From: Pseudonocardia autotrophica
GTDB taxonomy: Bacteria; Actinomycetota; Actinomycetes; Mycobacteriales; Pseudonocardiaceae
Assembly: GCF_003945385.1 (NCBI RefSeq)
Contig: NZ_AP018920.1
Span: 496,001 to 560,000, forward strand
DNA: 64,000 nucleotides
Direction: 5' to 3'
In this document: positions 1 through 8,016 of the stretch, one piece after another
How positions within the stretch are numbered: the stretch's first letter is position 1
Layout: each line of letters opens with the position of its first letter
The notes under the pieces: generated by a model
Told to the model about the DNA's origin: nothing
The model's input: only the letters and a program-made list of their open reading frames with translations
Database searches by the model: none
Translations under genes and position numbers: made by a program

Positions 1-540
1 CGGGGTGCCGCCGTGCCGGTCCGGCGCGGTCAGCACCACGGCCTCGATGCCGGGACGGGCCGCAGCCAGCTCGGTCATCAGCGCGATCCGGGTCGGTGCC
101 GGGACGTCCTCGAACCGGGTGCCCGCCCACTGCTCGGCGCCCCGCCCGGCCAGCCATTCCCCGACCGCCCGTGGCCAGGCCCGGCGCCCCGCCATGGCCA
201 GTTCCTCACCGATCACGGTGCGCAGCGGCAGCGCCGGGTCCGGCTCGCTGACCCCGGGGGTGTCGACGACGGCCACCGCCCGCCGCAACCGGTCCGGATC
301 GTCGGCCCCGTCACCGCCGAAACTCACCCGGCCCCGGGTCGGACGCATCCGACCGGCCAGGCAGAGCGCGAGCGCGGTGTGCCCGGATCCGGGCGTACCG
401 GCCACGAGCAGGATGCTGCCCGCGGTGACCCGCAGCGAGGTCGTGGCCAGCAGCGGGCCGTGCGGTCCGTCGACGGTGACGCCGTCGGCGACGAGCGTCG
501 TGCCCGGCTCGGCGGAGTCGGGCGATGGTGCGCTGATCAT
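1..540 (-). CDS. Degenerate ABC-type ATP-binding protein (partial)
   Basis: The gene starts at an ATG at 540, after AGGACC on the minus strand, and runs off the left edge after 180 codons. Residues 15-75 look like the start of an ABC ATPase: a strand-forming LVADGVTV, then a P-loop-like GTPGSGHTAL followed by a LAGRM/TRGRVSFGG stretch. The P-loop lysine is replaced by His, so normal nucleotide binding is doubtful. The rest (VDTPGVSEPDPALPLRTVIGEEL, split here only for reference, then a helical part) resembles actinobacterial ATPase-like partners of large membrane proteins. No ABC signature motif is visible before the edge. The family assignment is inference from the P-loop region; the 3' end and any membrane partner lie outside the window. 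Confidence 0.55.
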   Translation of the reverse strand, partial: MISAPSPDSAEPGTTLVADGVTVDGPHGPLLATTSLRVTAGSILLVAGTPGSGHTALALCLAGRMRPTRGRVSFGGDGADDPDRLRRAVAVVDTPGVSEPDPALPLRTVIGEELAMAGRRAWPRAVGEWLAGRGAEQWAGTRFEDVPAPTRIALMTELAAARPGIEAVVLTAPDRHGGTP

Positions 541-805
541 GGTGGTCCTGCGGTCGTGGCACCACGACCCGCCGGCCCGCCGGCAGCGGGTTCGCGCAGG
601 TCACCGGCGCCGAGGAAGGATCGGGTCGGGGCCAGGGTCGGACTCGGCCCGACGGTGGCGGAAGCCTATGCGGGCATCTGCTCCGGTGCCCTGCAGACGA
701 CCAGTCTGGACCCGATCGAGCGGGTCGACTTGACCTCGTACGACAGTCACTTACCCGCGGACGACACTGTGATCCGGCCGACGATCCGGCCGGCGACGGA
801 GGTGC

Positions 806-1990
806 TCAGCCCAGCGCGGTACGGGGTGCCTGCTCCGGAACGTCGCGGGAGCGGCCGAACTGGGCGGGCGGCGCCCCCGGCGATCCGGTGCTGGCCGGGC
901 CGACCTCACCGATCCGTTCCAGCGCGGCCGCGATGTGCCGGTCGGAGACGTCCCGGTGGGTCATCAGCCGCAGCTTCCCGGCGATCGCCCCGGCCCGCAC
1001 CCCGGCCTCGCGGAACGCGGCGATCGTGCCGCGCAGGTCGGCGACGTCGAGCAGGACGATGTTGGTCTGCGGCTCCCGTACCCGCCAGCCGCGTTCGCGC
1101 AGCCCGGCGGCGAGCGTCGTGGCCAGCGCGTGATCCTCGGCGAGCCGGTCGACGTCCTCCAGCGCGACCAGCCCGGCGGCGGCCATCACGCCGCCCTGCC
1201 GGACGCCGCCGCCGAGCATCTTGCGCAGCCGTCTGGCCTGCTCGGTGAACTCCGCGGAGCCGGCGACGACCGACCCGACCGGGGCGCCGAGGCCCTTGCT
1301 CAGGCAGACCGCGACGGTGTCCGCGCCGACCGTGAGCGCCCCGGGCGGCACCCCGAGCGCGACGGCGGCGTTCCACAGCCGGGCGCCGTCGAGATGCACG
1401 GACAGCCGGGCCGCGCGGGCGGCCGCCGCGACGGACGCGTGCTCCTCCGGCGCGGTCACCGTGCCGCCCGCGGAGTTGTGCGTGTTCTCCAGGCACAGCA
1501 GCGCCGGGCGGAGCGCGGCGTAGGAGCCGTGGTCGGCGGTGTCCACCGCGGCCCGCCGGACGGCGTGCGGGGTGACCTTGCCGGGACCGCCGTCGTGCGG
1601 CAGTGGCCGCGGCATCCCGCCGGCCAGCCAGGCGGCCGTGCCGAGCTCGAAGTCCAGGACGTGCGCGCCCAGCGGTGCGAGGAACGACTCGCCCCGGCCG
1701 AGCCTGCTCATCAGCGCGATCAGGTTCGCCATCGACCCGGTCGGCGTCCAGAGCGCGTCGGTGGCGCCGAGCAGGCCGGCCACCCGCTCCTCCAGCTCGC
1801 GCATCGTCGGGTCGCGGTCGAGCACGTCGTCGGCGACCTCCGCGTCCGCCATCGCCTTGCGCATCGCGGGCGTCGGGGCGGTCACGGTGTCCGAGCGGAG
1901 GTCGATCGGCTCGGCCGGATCCACGGCGGGGGCGCCACGCAGGGCGCTTCGCGATGCTCGGCGGCTGCGAGGTGACGGGCGCACGCCCAT
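806..1990 (-). CDS. ltaE: Low-specificity L-threonine aldolase
   Basis: This is a PLP-dependent fold-type I enzyme that cleaves L-threonine or allo-threonine to glycine and acetaldehyde in the cytosol. The family N-terminus IDLRSDTVTAPT lies near residue 30, the substrate-side LENTHNSAGGTV near the middle, and the PLP lysine in VCLSKGLGAPVGSV. The usual family length is about 340-350 residues; here it is 394 from the ATG at 1990. A GTG at 1924 (VDPAEPIDLRSD) would give 372 residues and a more usual N-terminus, so the first 22 residues may not be translated. The C-terminal 30 residues after the helix IAAALERIGEV are a non-conserved tail. It is divergent from the TetR gene, with about 120 bases between them. 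Confidence 0.9.
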   Translation of the reverse strand: MGVRPSPRSRRASRSALRGAPAVDPAEPIDLRSDTVTAPTPAMRKAMADAEVADDVLDRDPTMRELEERVAGLLGATDALWTPTGSMANLIALMSRLGRGESFLAPLGAHVLDFELGTAAWLAGGMPRPLPHDGGPGKVTPHAVRRAAVDTADHGSYAALRPALLCLENTHNSAGGTVTAPEEHASVAAAARAARLSVHLDGARLWNAAVALGVPPGALTVGADTVAVCLSKGLGAPVGSVVAGSAEFTEQARRLRKMLGGGVRQGGVMAAAGLVALEDVDRLAEDHALATTLAAGLRERGWRVREPQTNIVLLDVADLRGTIAAFREAGVRAGAIAGKLRLMTHRDVSDRHIAAALERIGEVGPASTGSPGAPPAQFGRSRDVPEQAPRTALG

Positions 1991-2114
1991 CAGTGTCGGT
2001 CATCCGCGTCCGGACCGACACGGCAGGGTCACGAAATGGTCACGGACAGGGCTGCCACCTGGGTATCGGGACGCGAAACAACTCACTCGAAAGAATGCCG
2101 CTCCGGCAGGCAGG

Positions 2115-2699
2115 ATGACTCTCATGGCGGCCCCCGGGAAACAGACCGAGAAGGGTGAGCGGCGGCGTGCGCTGCTCGTGGCGGCAGCCGCCGAGTTGCT
2201 CGCCGAAGGCGGTTTCGACGCGATCCGGCACCGTGCGGTCGCCGAGCGGGCCGGGGTGCCGCTGGCCGCGACGACGTACTACTTCTCCTCGCTGGAGGAT
2301 CTGGTCTGTGCCGGCCTGGACCGGCTGGGCAACGAGGAGCTGGCCTATGTGCGCGGCTGCCTGGACATGCGGGACGATCCGGCCGAGATCGTCCTCGACC
2401 TGATGCTCGGTCCGCGCTCACGGACCGAGGGGCTGGGTGCGGTGCTGCGCCGGTTCGAGCGGCTGATCGGATCGGGGCACCGGCCGTTCCTGGCGGGGCT
2501 GCTGCGCGCCCAGCGGGTCGAGTTCGACGGGCTGCTCGACGAGGCGCTCACCCGCACCGCGGGCCGGCGGCCGCGGCCGGGTGAGGTGCGGCGGGTGACC
2601 GCGCTGGTCGACGGCATGGTCCTGACCGCCCTGATCGAGGCCGAGCAGGATCCGCGCGGGGTGGCCCGCGAGGCGTTGCGCGAGGCGATCGGGAAGTAG
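2115..2699 (+). CDS. TetR-family transcriptional regulator
   Basis: A 194-residue DNA-binding protein. The N-terminal helix-turn-helix spans about residues 12-60: RRRALLVAAAAELLAEGG, then FDAIRHRAVAERAGVPLAATTYYF, which is the typical TetR recognition helix ending in YYF. The remaining two thirds form the variable ligand-binding and dimerisation domain. I chose the ATG at 2115 because CAGGCAGG lies just upstream; a second in-frame ATG (2124) gives MAAPGKQ. It sits between the divergent threonine aldolase gene and purB, 62 bases before purB. The ligand and targets cannot be inferred; autoregulation or control of the divergent aldolase gene is a guess from position. Confidence 0.85.
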   Translation: MTLMAAPGKQTEKGERRRALLVAAAAELLAEGGFDAIRHRAVAERAGVPLAATTYYFSSLEDLVCAGLDRLGNEELAYVRGCLDMRDDPAEIVLDLMLGPRSRTEGLGAVLRRFERLIGSGHRPFLAGLLRAQRVEFDGLLDEALTRTAGRRPRPGEVRRVTALVDGMVLTALIEAEQDPRGVAREALREAIGK

Positions 2700-2761
2700 T
2701 CCGTGTGAGCCGGGGCTCCCGGCCGCCCCACCCGCTCGACCAGCGATTATCATCGCGCCAC

Positions 2762-4189
2762 GTGATCCCCAACGTGCTGGCCGCGCGCTATGCGAGTCCC
2801 GAGCTGGTCCGGCTCTGGTCCCCGGAGTACAAGATCGCGCTGGAACGACGGCTGTGGATCGCGGTGCTGCGGGCCCAGCGCGATCTGGGCATCGAGGTGC
2901 CGTCGTCGGTCATCGACGACTACGAGGCCGTCGTCGATCAGGTCGATCTCGCCTCGATCGCCGACCGCGAGCGGGTGACCCGGCACGACGTGAAGGCCCG
3001 GATCGAGGAGTTCAACGCCCTCGCCGGCCACGAGCACGTGCACAAGGGGATGACCAGCCGCGATCTCACCGAGAACGTCGAGCAGCTGCAGATCCGGCTG
3101 TCGCTGGAGCTCGTGGCCGACCGCACCGTGGCGATCCTGGCCCGGCTCGGCCGGCGCGCCGCCGAGTACGCCGAGCTGACGATGGCCGGCCGCAGCCACA
3201 ACGTCGCCGCGCAGACCACCACCCTCGGCAAGCGTTTCGCCTCGGCCGCCGACGAGCTGCTGGTCGCGCACGCCCGGCTCGACGACCTGCGCTCGCGCTA
3301 CCCGCTGCGCGGGATCAAGGGCCCGATGGGCACCAGCCAGGACATGCTGGACCTGCTGGGCGGCGACGCCGCGGCCGCGGCGAAGCTCGACGAGCTGGAG
3401 CAGCGGATCGCGACCCACCTCGGGTTCGCCGAGGCCTTCACCAGCGTCGGCCAGGTGTATCCGCGCTCGCTCGACCACGACGTCGTCACCGCGCTGGTGC
3501 AGCTGGCCGCGGCGCCGTCGTCGCTGGCAACCACGATCCGGCTGATGGCCGGTGCCGAGCTCGCCACCGAGGGCTTCGCCCCCGGCCAGGTCGGGTCGTC
3601 CGCCATGCCGCACAAGATGAACGCGCGTTCCGCGGAACGCATCAACGGCCTGATGGTGATCCTGCGCGGACTGTCGATGATGACCGCGGACCTCGCGGGC
3701 TCGCAGTGGAACGAGGGCGACGTCAGCTGCTCGGTGGTCCGCCGGGTCGCGCTGCCGGACGCCTTCTTCGCCCTCGACGGTCTCTACGAGACCGCGCTGA
3801 CCGTGCTCGACGAGTTCGGCGCCTACCCGGCGGTCATCGCCCGCGAGCTGGACCGCTACCTGCCCTTCCTCGCGACGACCGCGGTGCTGATGGCCGCCGT
3901 GCGGGCCGGGGTCGGCCGGGAGACCGCGCACGAGGTCATCAAGGAGCACGCGGTCGCCGTCGCGCTGGCGATGCGCGAGCAGGGTCAGTCCGACAACGAC
4001 CTGCTCGCCCGGCTAGCCGCCGACGACCGGCTCGGGCTGCCCGCCGGGACGCTCGACGGGCTGCTCGACGATCCGCTGCGGTTCACCGGGGCGGCGGCGT
4101 CCCAGGTCGCCGCGGTCAACGAGCGGATCGCGGCGATCACCGCCAAGAATCCGGAGGCGGCCGCCTACACCCCGGGAGGGATCCTGTGA
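2762..4189 (+). CDS. purB: Adenylosuccinate lyase
   Basis: This cytosolic enzyme cleaves SAICAR to AICAR and adenylosuccinate to AMP, each with release of fumarate. The 475-residue protein begins IPNVLAARYASPELVRLWS as in actinobacterial PurB, contains the helix with the HVHKGMTSRDLTENV signature and the fumarase/lyase signature GSSAMPHKMN with its flexible catalytic-loop serine. The GTG at 2762 is preferred over an upstream ATG at 2705 because the family N-terminus starts exactly there. The stop overlaps the purC start by four bases (GTGA), so the two genes are translationally coupled. Confidence 0.95.
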   Translation: MIPNVLAARYASPELVRLWSPEYKIALERRLWIAVLRAQRDLGIEVPSSVIDDYEAVVDQVDLASIADRERVTRHDVKARIEEFNALAGHEHVHKGMTSRDLTENVEQLQIRLSLELVADRTVAILARLGRRAAEYAELTMAGRSHNVAAQTTTLGKRFASAADELLVAHARLDDLRSRYPLRGIKGPMGTSQDMLDLLGGDAAAAAKLDELEQRIATHLGFAEAFTSVGQVYPRSLDHDVVTALVQLAAAPSSLATTIRLMAGAELATEGFAPGQVGSSAMPHKMNARSAERINGLMVILRGLSMMTADLAGSQWNEGDVSCSVVRRVALPDAFFALDGLYETALTVLDEFGAYPAVIARELDRYLPFLATTAVLMAAVRAGVGRETAHEVIKEHAVAVALAMREQGQSDNDLLARLAADDRLGLPAGTLDGLLDDPLRFTGAAASQVAAVNERIAAITAKNPEAAAYTPGGIL

Positions 4190-5046
4190 AGCTGGTGCAC
4201 TCGGGCAAGGTCCGCGAGCTCTACCTCGACGAGAGCGTGGATCCGGCGGAGCTGCTGCTGGTCGCCTCCGACCGGCTCTCGATCTACGACGTGGTGCTCC
4301 CGACGCCGGTCCCGGACAAGGGCGCGATCCTCACGGCGCTGTCGCTGTTCTGGTTCGACCGGACCGCGGATCTCGTGCCCAACCACGTGATCGGCACGCA
4401 CGACGTCCCGGCCGAGTTCGCCGGGCGGGCGGTCCGCTGCCGCCCGCTGGAGATGCTGCCGGTGGAGTGCATCGCCCGCGGCTACCTCACCGGTCTCGGT
4501 CTGAAGGAGTACCAGAAGAACGGCACCGTCTCCGGCGTACGGCTGCCCGACGGCCTGGTCGAGGGCTCCCGGCTGCCCGAGCCGATCTTCACTCCCACCA
4601 CCAAGGCGGCGGTCGGGGAGCACGACGAGTTCATGACCTTCGACGAGGTCGTGGCACTGGTCGGCGCGGACACCGCCGAGCAGCTGCGCGCACTGACCCT
4701 GGAGGTCTACCGGCGCGGGGCCGAGTCGGCCGCGGCGGGCGGGATCCTGGTCGCCGACACCAAGCTGGAGTTCGGTCGCGACACCGACGGCGGCATCGTC
4801 CTCGGCGACGAGGTGCTCACCCCCGACTCGTCGCGGTTCTGGCCCGCCGACTCCTACGAGCCCGGCCGCCAGCAGTTCTCCTTCGACAAGCAGTACGTGC
4901 GCGACTGGTCGGCCGACCTGGACTGGGACCGCACCGCGCCCGGTCCGGAGGTGCCCGACGACGTGGTGAAGGTCGTGCAGGACCGCTACGCCGAGGTGTA
5001 CCGGAGGATCACGGGGTCGGTCTGGGAGTCGCCGGTCGGCAGCTGA
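4186..5046 (+). CDS. purC: SAICAR synthase (phosphoribosylaminoimidazole-succinocarboxamide synthase)
   Basis: The enzyme ligates aspartate to CAIR using ATP, the eighth step of purine synthesis. Visible family landmarks are LVHSGKVRELY at the N-terminus (nucleotide-binding strand), LVASDRLSIYDVV, VECIARGYLTGLG, and the catalytic stretch LVADTKLEFG followed by LGDEVLTPDSSRFWP. At 286 residues it has the usual length. The GTG start at 4186 overlaps the purB stop and has GGGAGGG immediately upstream at 4174-4180. The product feeds PurB, encoded directly upstream. The gene converges with the flavoprotein gene after a 37-base gap. Confidence 0.96.
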   Translation: MKLVHSGKVRELYLDESVDPAELLLVASDRLSIYDVVLPTPVPDKGAILTALSLFWFDRTADLVPNHVIGTHDVPAEFAGRAVRCRPLEMLPVECIARGYLTGLGLKEYQKNGTVSGVRLPDGLVEGSRLPEPIFTPTTKAAVGEHDEFMTFDEVVALVGADTAEQLRALTLEVYRRGAESAAAGGILVADTKLEFGRDTDGGIVLGDEVLTPDSSRFWPADSYEPGRQQFSFDKQYVRDWSADLDWDRTAPGPEVPDDVVKVVQDRYAEVYRRITGSVWESPVGS

Positions 5047-5083
5047 GGTGTTGGCAGGGGCCGACACTGCTGGTGGAGTTCGG

Positions 5084-5653
5084 CTACGGCCGGCCGTCGA
5101 GTGCGTACTCGGTCGCGGCCAGGATCGTGTCCCAGGGGAGCGGGCGGTTCGACGGTGCCTGCCCCGGCTCGTGGAGGTCCCAGACGCCGGGCCCTTCGAT
5201 CAGTCGCACCCCCGCGGCCCGCAGCACGGCGAGGTGTCCGGGCCAGGCCGGATGGCGGGTATGTGCGGCGTTGACCCTCGGGAACACGACGAGCGGGATC
5301 GCCGGGTTGCCGAGCAACTCGCACAACATGGTGAGCGCCTGGTTGTCCCCGATGCCCAGCGCGAGCTTCGCGACCGAGTTCGCGCTGGCCGGTGCCACGA
5401 CACAGCAGTCGAGGGGAGGATGGGGGCTCCGTTCGCCGGGGGCCCGGGGGTGGACGCGCACCGGGAGCCCGGCCGCGTCCTGCAGCGTCGCCAGCTCGTC
5501 CGAGCCCGCCAGCCAGGATCCGGCGGTCGGCGTGAGCGTGACGGCCACACCCCAGCCCCGGGCCCGGGCCGGCCGCACGAACGACTCGCAGGCCGTCTCG
5601 ACACCGCCCGCCGCGCATCCGACGAGCCCGACCACGGGCCCCGATCTGCTCAT
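5084..5653 (-). CDS. Flavoprotein (HFCD/Dfp-like)
   Basis: A 189-residue protein of the homo-oligomeric flavin-containing decarboxylase fold. Visible are an N-terminal VVGLVGCAAGGVETACESF strand-loop-helix, LTPTAGSWL, and LDCCVVAPASANSVAKLALGIGDN, which matches the FMN-binding APASANTxAKxAxG motif of this superfamily; LVVFPRVNAAHTRHPAW follows in the position of the PxMNxxM loop, with a divergent sequence. The ATG at 5653 is preferred; a TTG at 5668 would add five residues. The substrate is unknown: relatives decarboxylate phosphopantothenoylcysteine or peptidyl cysteine, but the length and context fit neither well. It lies on the opposite strand from purC. Confidence 0.75.
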   Translation of the reverse strand: MSRSGPVVGLVGCAAGGVETACESFVRPARARGWGVAVTLTPTAGSWLAGSDELATLQDAAGLPVRVHPRAPGERSPHPPLDCCVVAPASANSVAKLALGIGDNQALTMLCELLGNPAIPLVVFPRVNAAHTRHPAWPGHLAVLRAAGVRLIEGPGVWDLHEPGQAPSNRPLPWDTILAATEYALDGRP

Positions 5654-5795
5654 CGGACGACGCGGCAACGCCGGGCGAGCCCGGTCAACAACGCCCCTCG
5701 GGTGCGGGCCGGCTCGGGTGCCCTCCGGTACAGGGCGTCGCCCGATGCATGCATCGGCTCACGCTACCGCGCAGCCGAGCCCCGGCCGGCGGCGT

Positions 5796-6746
5796 TCACA
5801 CCCCGCCGAGCGCCTCCAGCAGCGCCTGCGCCGTCGGTGCGTCGGTGACGAGCCGGTTGAACAGCCCCGCCCGCGCCCCGGCGACGATGCTCGGCACCTT
5901 CTCCGTGCCGACGGCGACGGCGATCGTCCGCGGTACCTTCCGCAGTTCATCGGGGGAGATCCGGACCATCCGGTCGCTGCCCGGGAACGCGATCTCGCCG
6001 CCGTCGGCGCGGTAGAAGTTCAGGCACACGTCTCCGGCCCCGGCGCGCAGTCCCTCGTCGTCCAGCGGCACCGAGGTGGAGATCGACTCGCGGCCGGCGG
6101 GCGGCGCCCCGACGCCGACCAGCGCGGCCTGCGCCCGGCTCCAGAATCCGGTGACCCGCTGGAACTCCGGGTCCTCGGCGAGCGTGTCGCGCATCGCCGG
6201 TGACGGCATGGCCTGGGTGAACAGGAAGTGCGGGTGCGCCTGCATCCGTTCGGCGAGCGCCCGGGTGATCTCGTTGGTCTGGTGCCACGCCTCCGGTTCG
6301 GCGACCCCGCCGACGGTCGGCACGATCTCGCAGCCGGGGAACGCGGGCAGCGCCTCGTGGCTGATCTCCCACACCGTCCGCCCGGACGACACCAGCAGCA
6401 CGTCCCCGGGGCCGAGCGCGGCCTCGCGCAGTGCCTCGCCGACCGGCTCGGCGAGCATCGAACCGAGCGGGCGCGCCGCGAACGGCGCCAGCCACACCTT
6501 CTCGACACCGAGTGCGGCGGCGAGCCGGGCCGCGTCGTCGCCGCCGACCCGCAGGGTGTCCGGATCGTGCACGGTGATCCGCACGATGCCGACCCGCCGC
6601 GCCTCGGCGAGCAGCCGGGACACCGTCGGCCGGGAGACCGTCAGCCGCTCCGCGATCGCGGCCTGGTTGAGGTCGTCCAGGTAGTACAGCCGTGCCGCCC
6701 TGTGCATCAGGGCGAGATCACGGCGGGTGAACCCGCGTGGCGCCAT
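5796..6746 (-). CDS. SorC/DeoR-type sugar-responsive transcriptional regulator
   Basis: A 316-residue regulator. Residues about 10-60 form the helix-turn-helix (ALMHRAARLYYLDDLNQAAIAERL followed by TVSRPTVSRLLAEARRVGIVRI, the typical SorC pattern). The remaining 250 residues are the SorC sugar-phosphate-binding domain (GPGDVLLVSSGRTVWEIS, FLFTQAMPSPAMRDTL, DICLNFY-like DVCLNFYRADG). It is divergent from the polyol operon beginning at 6905. Family members bind phosphorylated sugar intermediates and control the adjacent operon, so a tetrulose phosphate is a reasonable ligand here (inference). Candidate operator repeats lie in the divergent region. Confidence 0.88.
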   Translation of the reverse strand: MAPRGFTRRDLALMHRAARLYYLDDLNQAAIAERLTVSRPTVSRLLAEARRVGIVRITVHDPDTLRVGGDDAARLAAALGVEKVWLAPFAARPLGSMLAEPVGEALREAALGPGDVLLVSSGRTVWEISHEALPAFPGCEIVPTVGGVAEPEAWHQTNEITRALAERMQAHPHFLFTQAMPSPAMRDTLAEDPEFQRVTGFWSRAQAALVGVGAPPAGRESISTSVPLDDEGLRAGAGDVCLNFYRADGGEIAFPGSDRMVRISPDELRKVPRTIAVAVGTEKVPSIVAGARAGLFNRLVTDAPTAQALLEALGGV

Positions 6747-6799
6747 CGCCGGTCTCCCTTCCTCACGGAGGATCGTGCCGCATCAGCATAGTGCACGTT

Positions 6800-6849
6800 T
6801 GTTCACCCTGGAACCGATGTGTTGACAGATGTTCACGCCGGAACGCATG
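6800..6849 (+). promoter_or_regulatory. Promoter and tandem operator candidates for the polyol operon
   Basis: Two near-identical 20-base direct repeats occur exactly 30 bases apart: TGTTCACCCTGGAACCGATG at 6800-6819 and TGTTCACGCCGGAACGCATG at 6830-6849. Each contains a GTTC...GAAC inverted core. A perfect -35 hexamer TTGACA lies between them (6822-6827), and CATGCT at 6846-6851 could be the -10 with an 18-base spacer. This geometry suits binding of a SorC-type tetramer over the promoter. Which gene it controls is inferred from its place between the divergent regulator and dehydrogenase genes. Confidence 0.55.
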
Positions 6850-6904
6850 CTCAGGCCAAGCGCATGCAGCAGTTCGCATGGCAGGCACCAATGGAGGTTT
6901 CGCC

Positions 6905-8005
6905 GTGAGCACAGGGACCCACGAGATCCCCGCCCGGATGCAGGCCGTCGTCGTACACGGCCCGGAGGACTACCGGCTGGAGGAGGTGGACGTCCCGAAG
7001 CCGGACGCGGGAGAGCTGCTGATGCAGGTCGAGGCCGTCGGCGTCTGCGCCAGCGACCTCAAGTGCTACCACGGCGCCGCCAAGTTCTGGGGCGACGAGA
7101 ACCGCCCTGCCTGGGCGCAGACCGGGGTGACCCCGGGGCACGAGTTCGTCGGCCGGATCGTCGGTGGCGACGACGCCGGACTCGCCCGGCACGGCGTCCG
7201 GCTCGGCGATCGGGTCGCCTGCGAGCAGATCGTGCCCTGCGAGGAGTGCCGCTACTGCCTGCGCGGCCAGTACTGGATGTGCGGGCCGCACGACATGTTC
7301 GGCTTCCGCAACTTCAACGGCGCGATGGCCCAGTACATGCTGGTCCCGACCCGCGCCAGGGTGCACCGGGTCTCCCCGGACCTCGAGCCGCAGCACGCTG
7401 CGTTCGCCGAGCCGCTGTCCTGCGCGCTGCACGCGGTCGAGCGGGCCACCATCTCCTTCGACGACGTCGTGGTCGTCGCCGGCTGCGGCCCGATCGGGCT
7501 GGGCCTGATCGCCGGCGCCCGCGCCAAGAACCCGCGACTGCTGATCGCGCTGGATCTCGACGACGACAAGCTGGAGCTCGGCCGCCGCACCGGCGCCGAC
7601 CTCACGATCAACATCTCCCGCGAGGACGCGGTCGCCCGGGTCAAGGAGCTGACCGACGGCTACGGCGCCGACGTCTACCTCGAGGGTTCCGGCGCGGTCC
7701 CGGCCGTCGCGCAGGGCCTCAACCTGCTGCGCAAGCTGGGCACCTTCGTCGAGTACTCGGTCTTCGGGTCCGACGTGACGGTGGACTGGTCGATCATCTC
7801 CGACGACAAGGAGCTCGACGTCCGCGGCGCCCACCTCGGCCCGCACTGCTGGCCGGCCGCGATCAAGATGCTGGAGGACGGCAAGCTCCCGATCTCCGAC
7901 ATCTGCACCCACCAGGTGCCGCTCGCCGAGTTCCAGAAGGCCCTCGACCTGGTCGGCGACACCTCCGGTGCGTCGGTCAAGGTCTCGATCCTCCCGAACG
8001 CATGA
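6905..8005 (+). CDS. eltD: Zinc-dependent erythritol/L-threitol dehydrogenase-like alcohol dehydrogenase
   Basis: A 366-residue medium-chain dehydrogenase. Catalytic zinc ligands are C48 (GVCASDLK) and the PGHEFVG histidine/glutamate; the structural zinc site is a CxxCxxCx7C cluster (PCEECRYCLRGQYWMC); the Rossmann motif is VVVAGCGPIGLGLIAG. The stretch CASDLKCYHGAAKFWGDENR and the C-terminal SDDKELDVRGAHLGP match, as I recall them, the M. smegmatis erythritol/L-threitol dehydrogenase EltD, which oxidises these tetritols to erythrulose with NAD. The GTG at 6905 has GGAGG seven bases upstream. It is the first gene of an operon with permease, kinase, isomerase and SDR genes. The exact polyol is inferred from similarity. 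Confidence 0.8.
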   Translation: MSTGTHEIPARMQAVVVHGPEDYRLEEVDVPKPDAGELLMQVEAVGVCASDLKCYHGAAKFWGDENRPAWAQTGVTPGHEFVGRIVGGDDAGLARHGVRLGDRVACEQIVPCEECRYCLRGQYWMCGPHDMFGFRNFNGAMAQYMLVPTRARVHRVSPDLEPQHAAFAEPLSCALHAVERATISFDDVVVVAGCGPIGLGLIAGARAKNPRLLIALDLDDDKLELGRRTGADLTINISREDAVARVKELTDGYGADVYLEGSGAVPAVAQGLNLLRKLGTFVEYSVFGSDVTVDWSIISDDKELDVRGAHLGPHCWPAAIKMLEDGKLPISDICTHQVPLAEFQKALDLVGDTSGASVKVSILPNA

Positions 8006-8016
8006 GGGGCGCGGAC

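Noticed and set aside
2854..4186. The long 5' extension of the purC frame through purB
   Set aside because: Only the part from the GTG at 4186 matches SAICAR synthase; the upstream part is an out-of-frame reading of purB.
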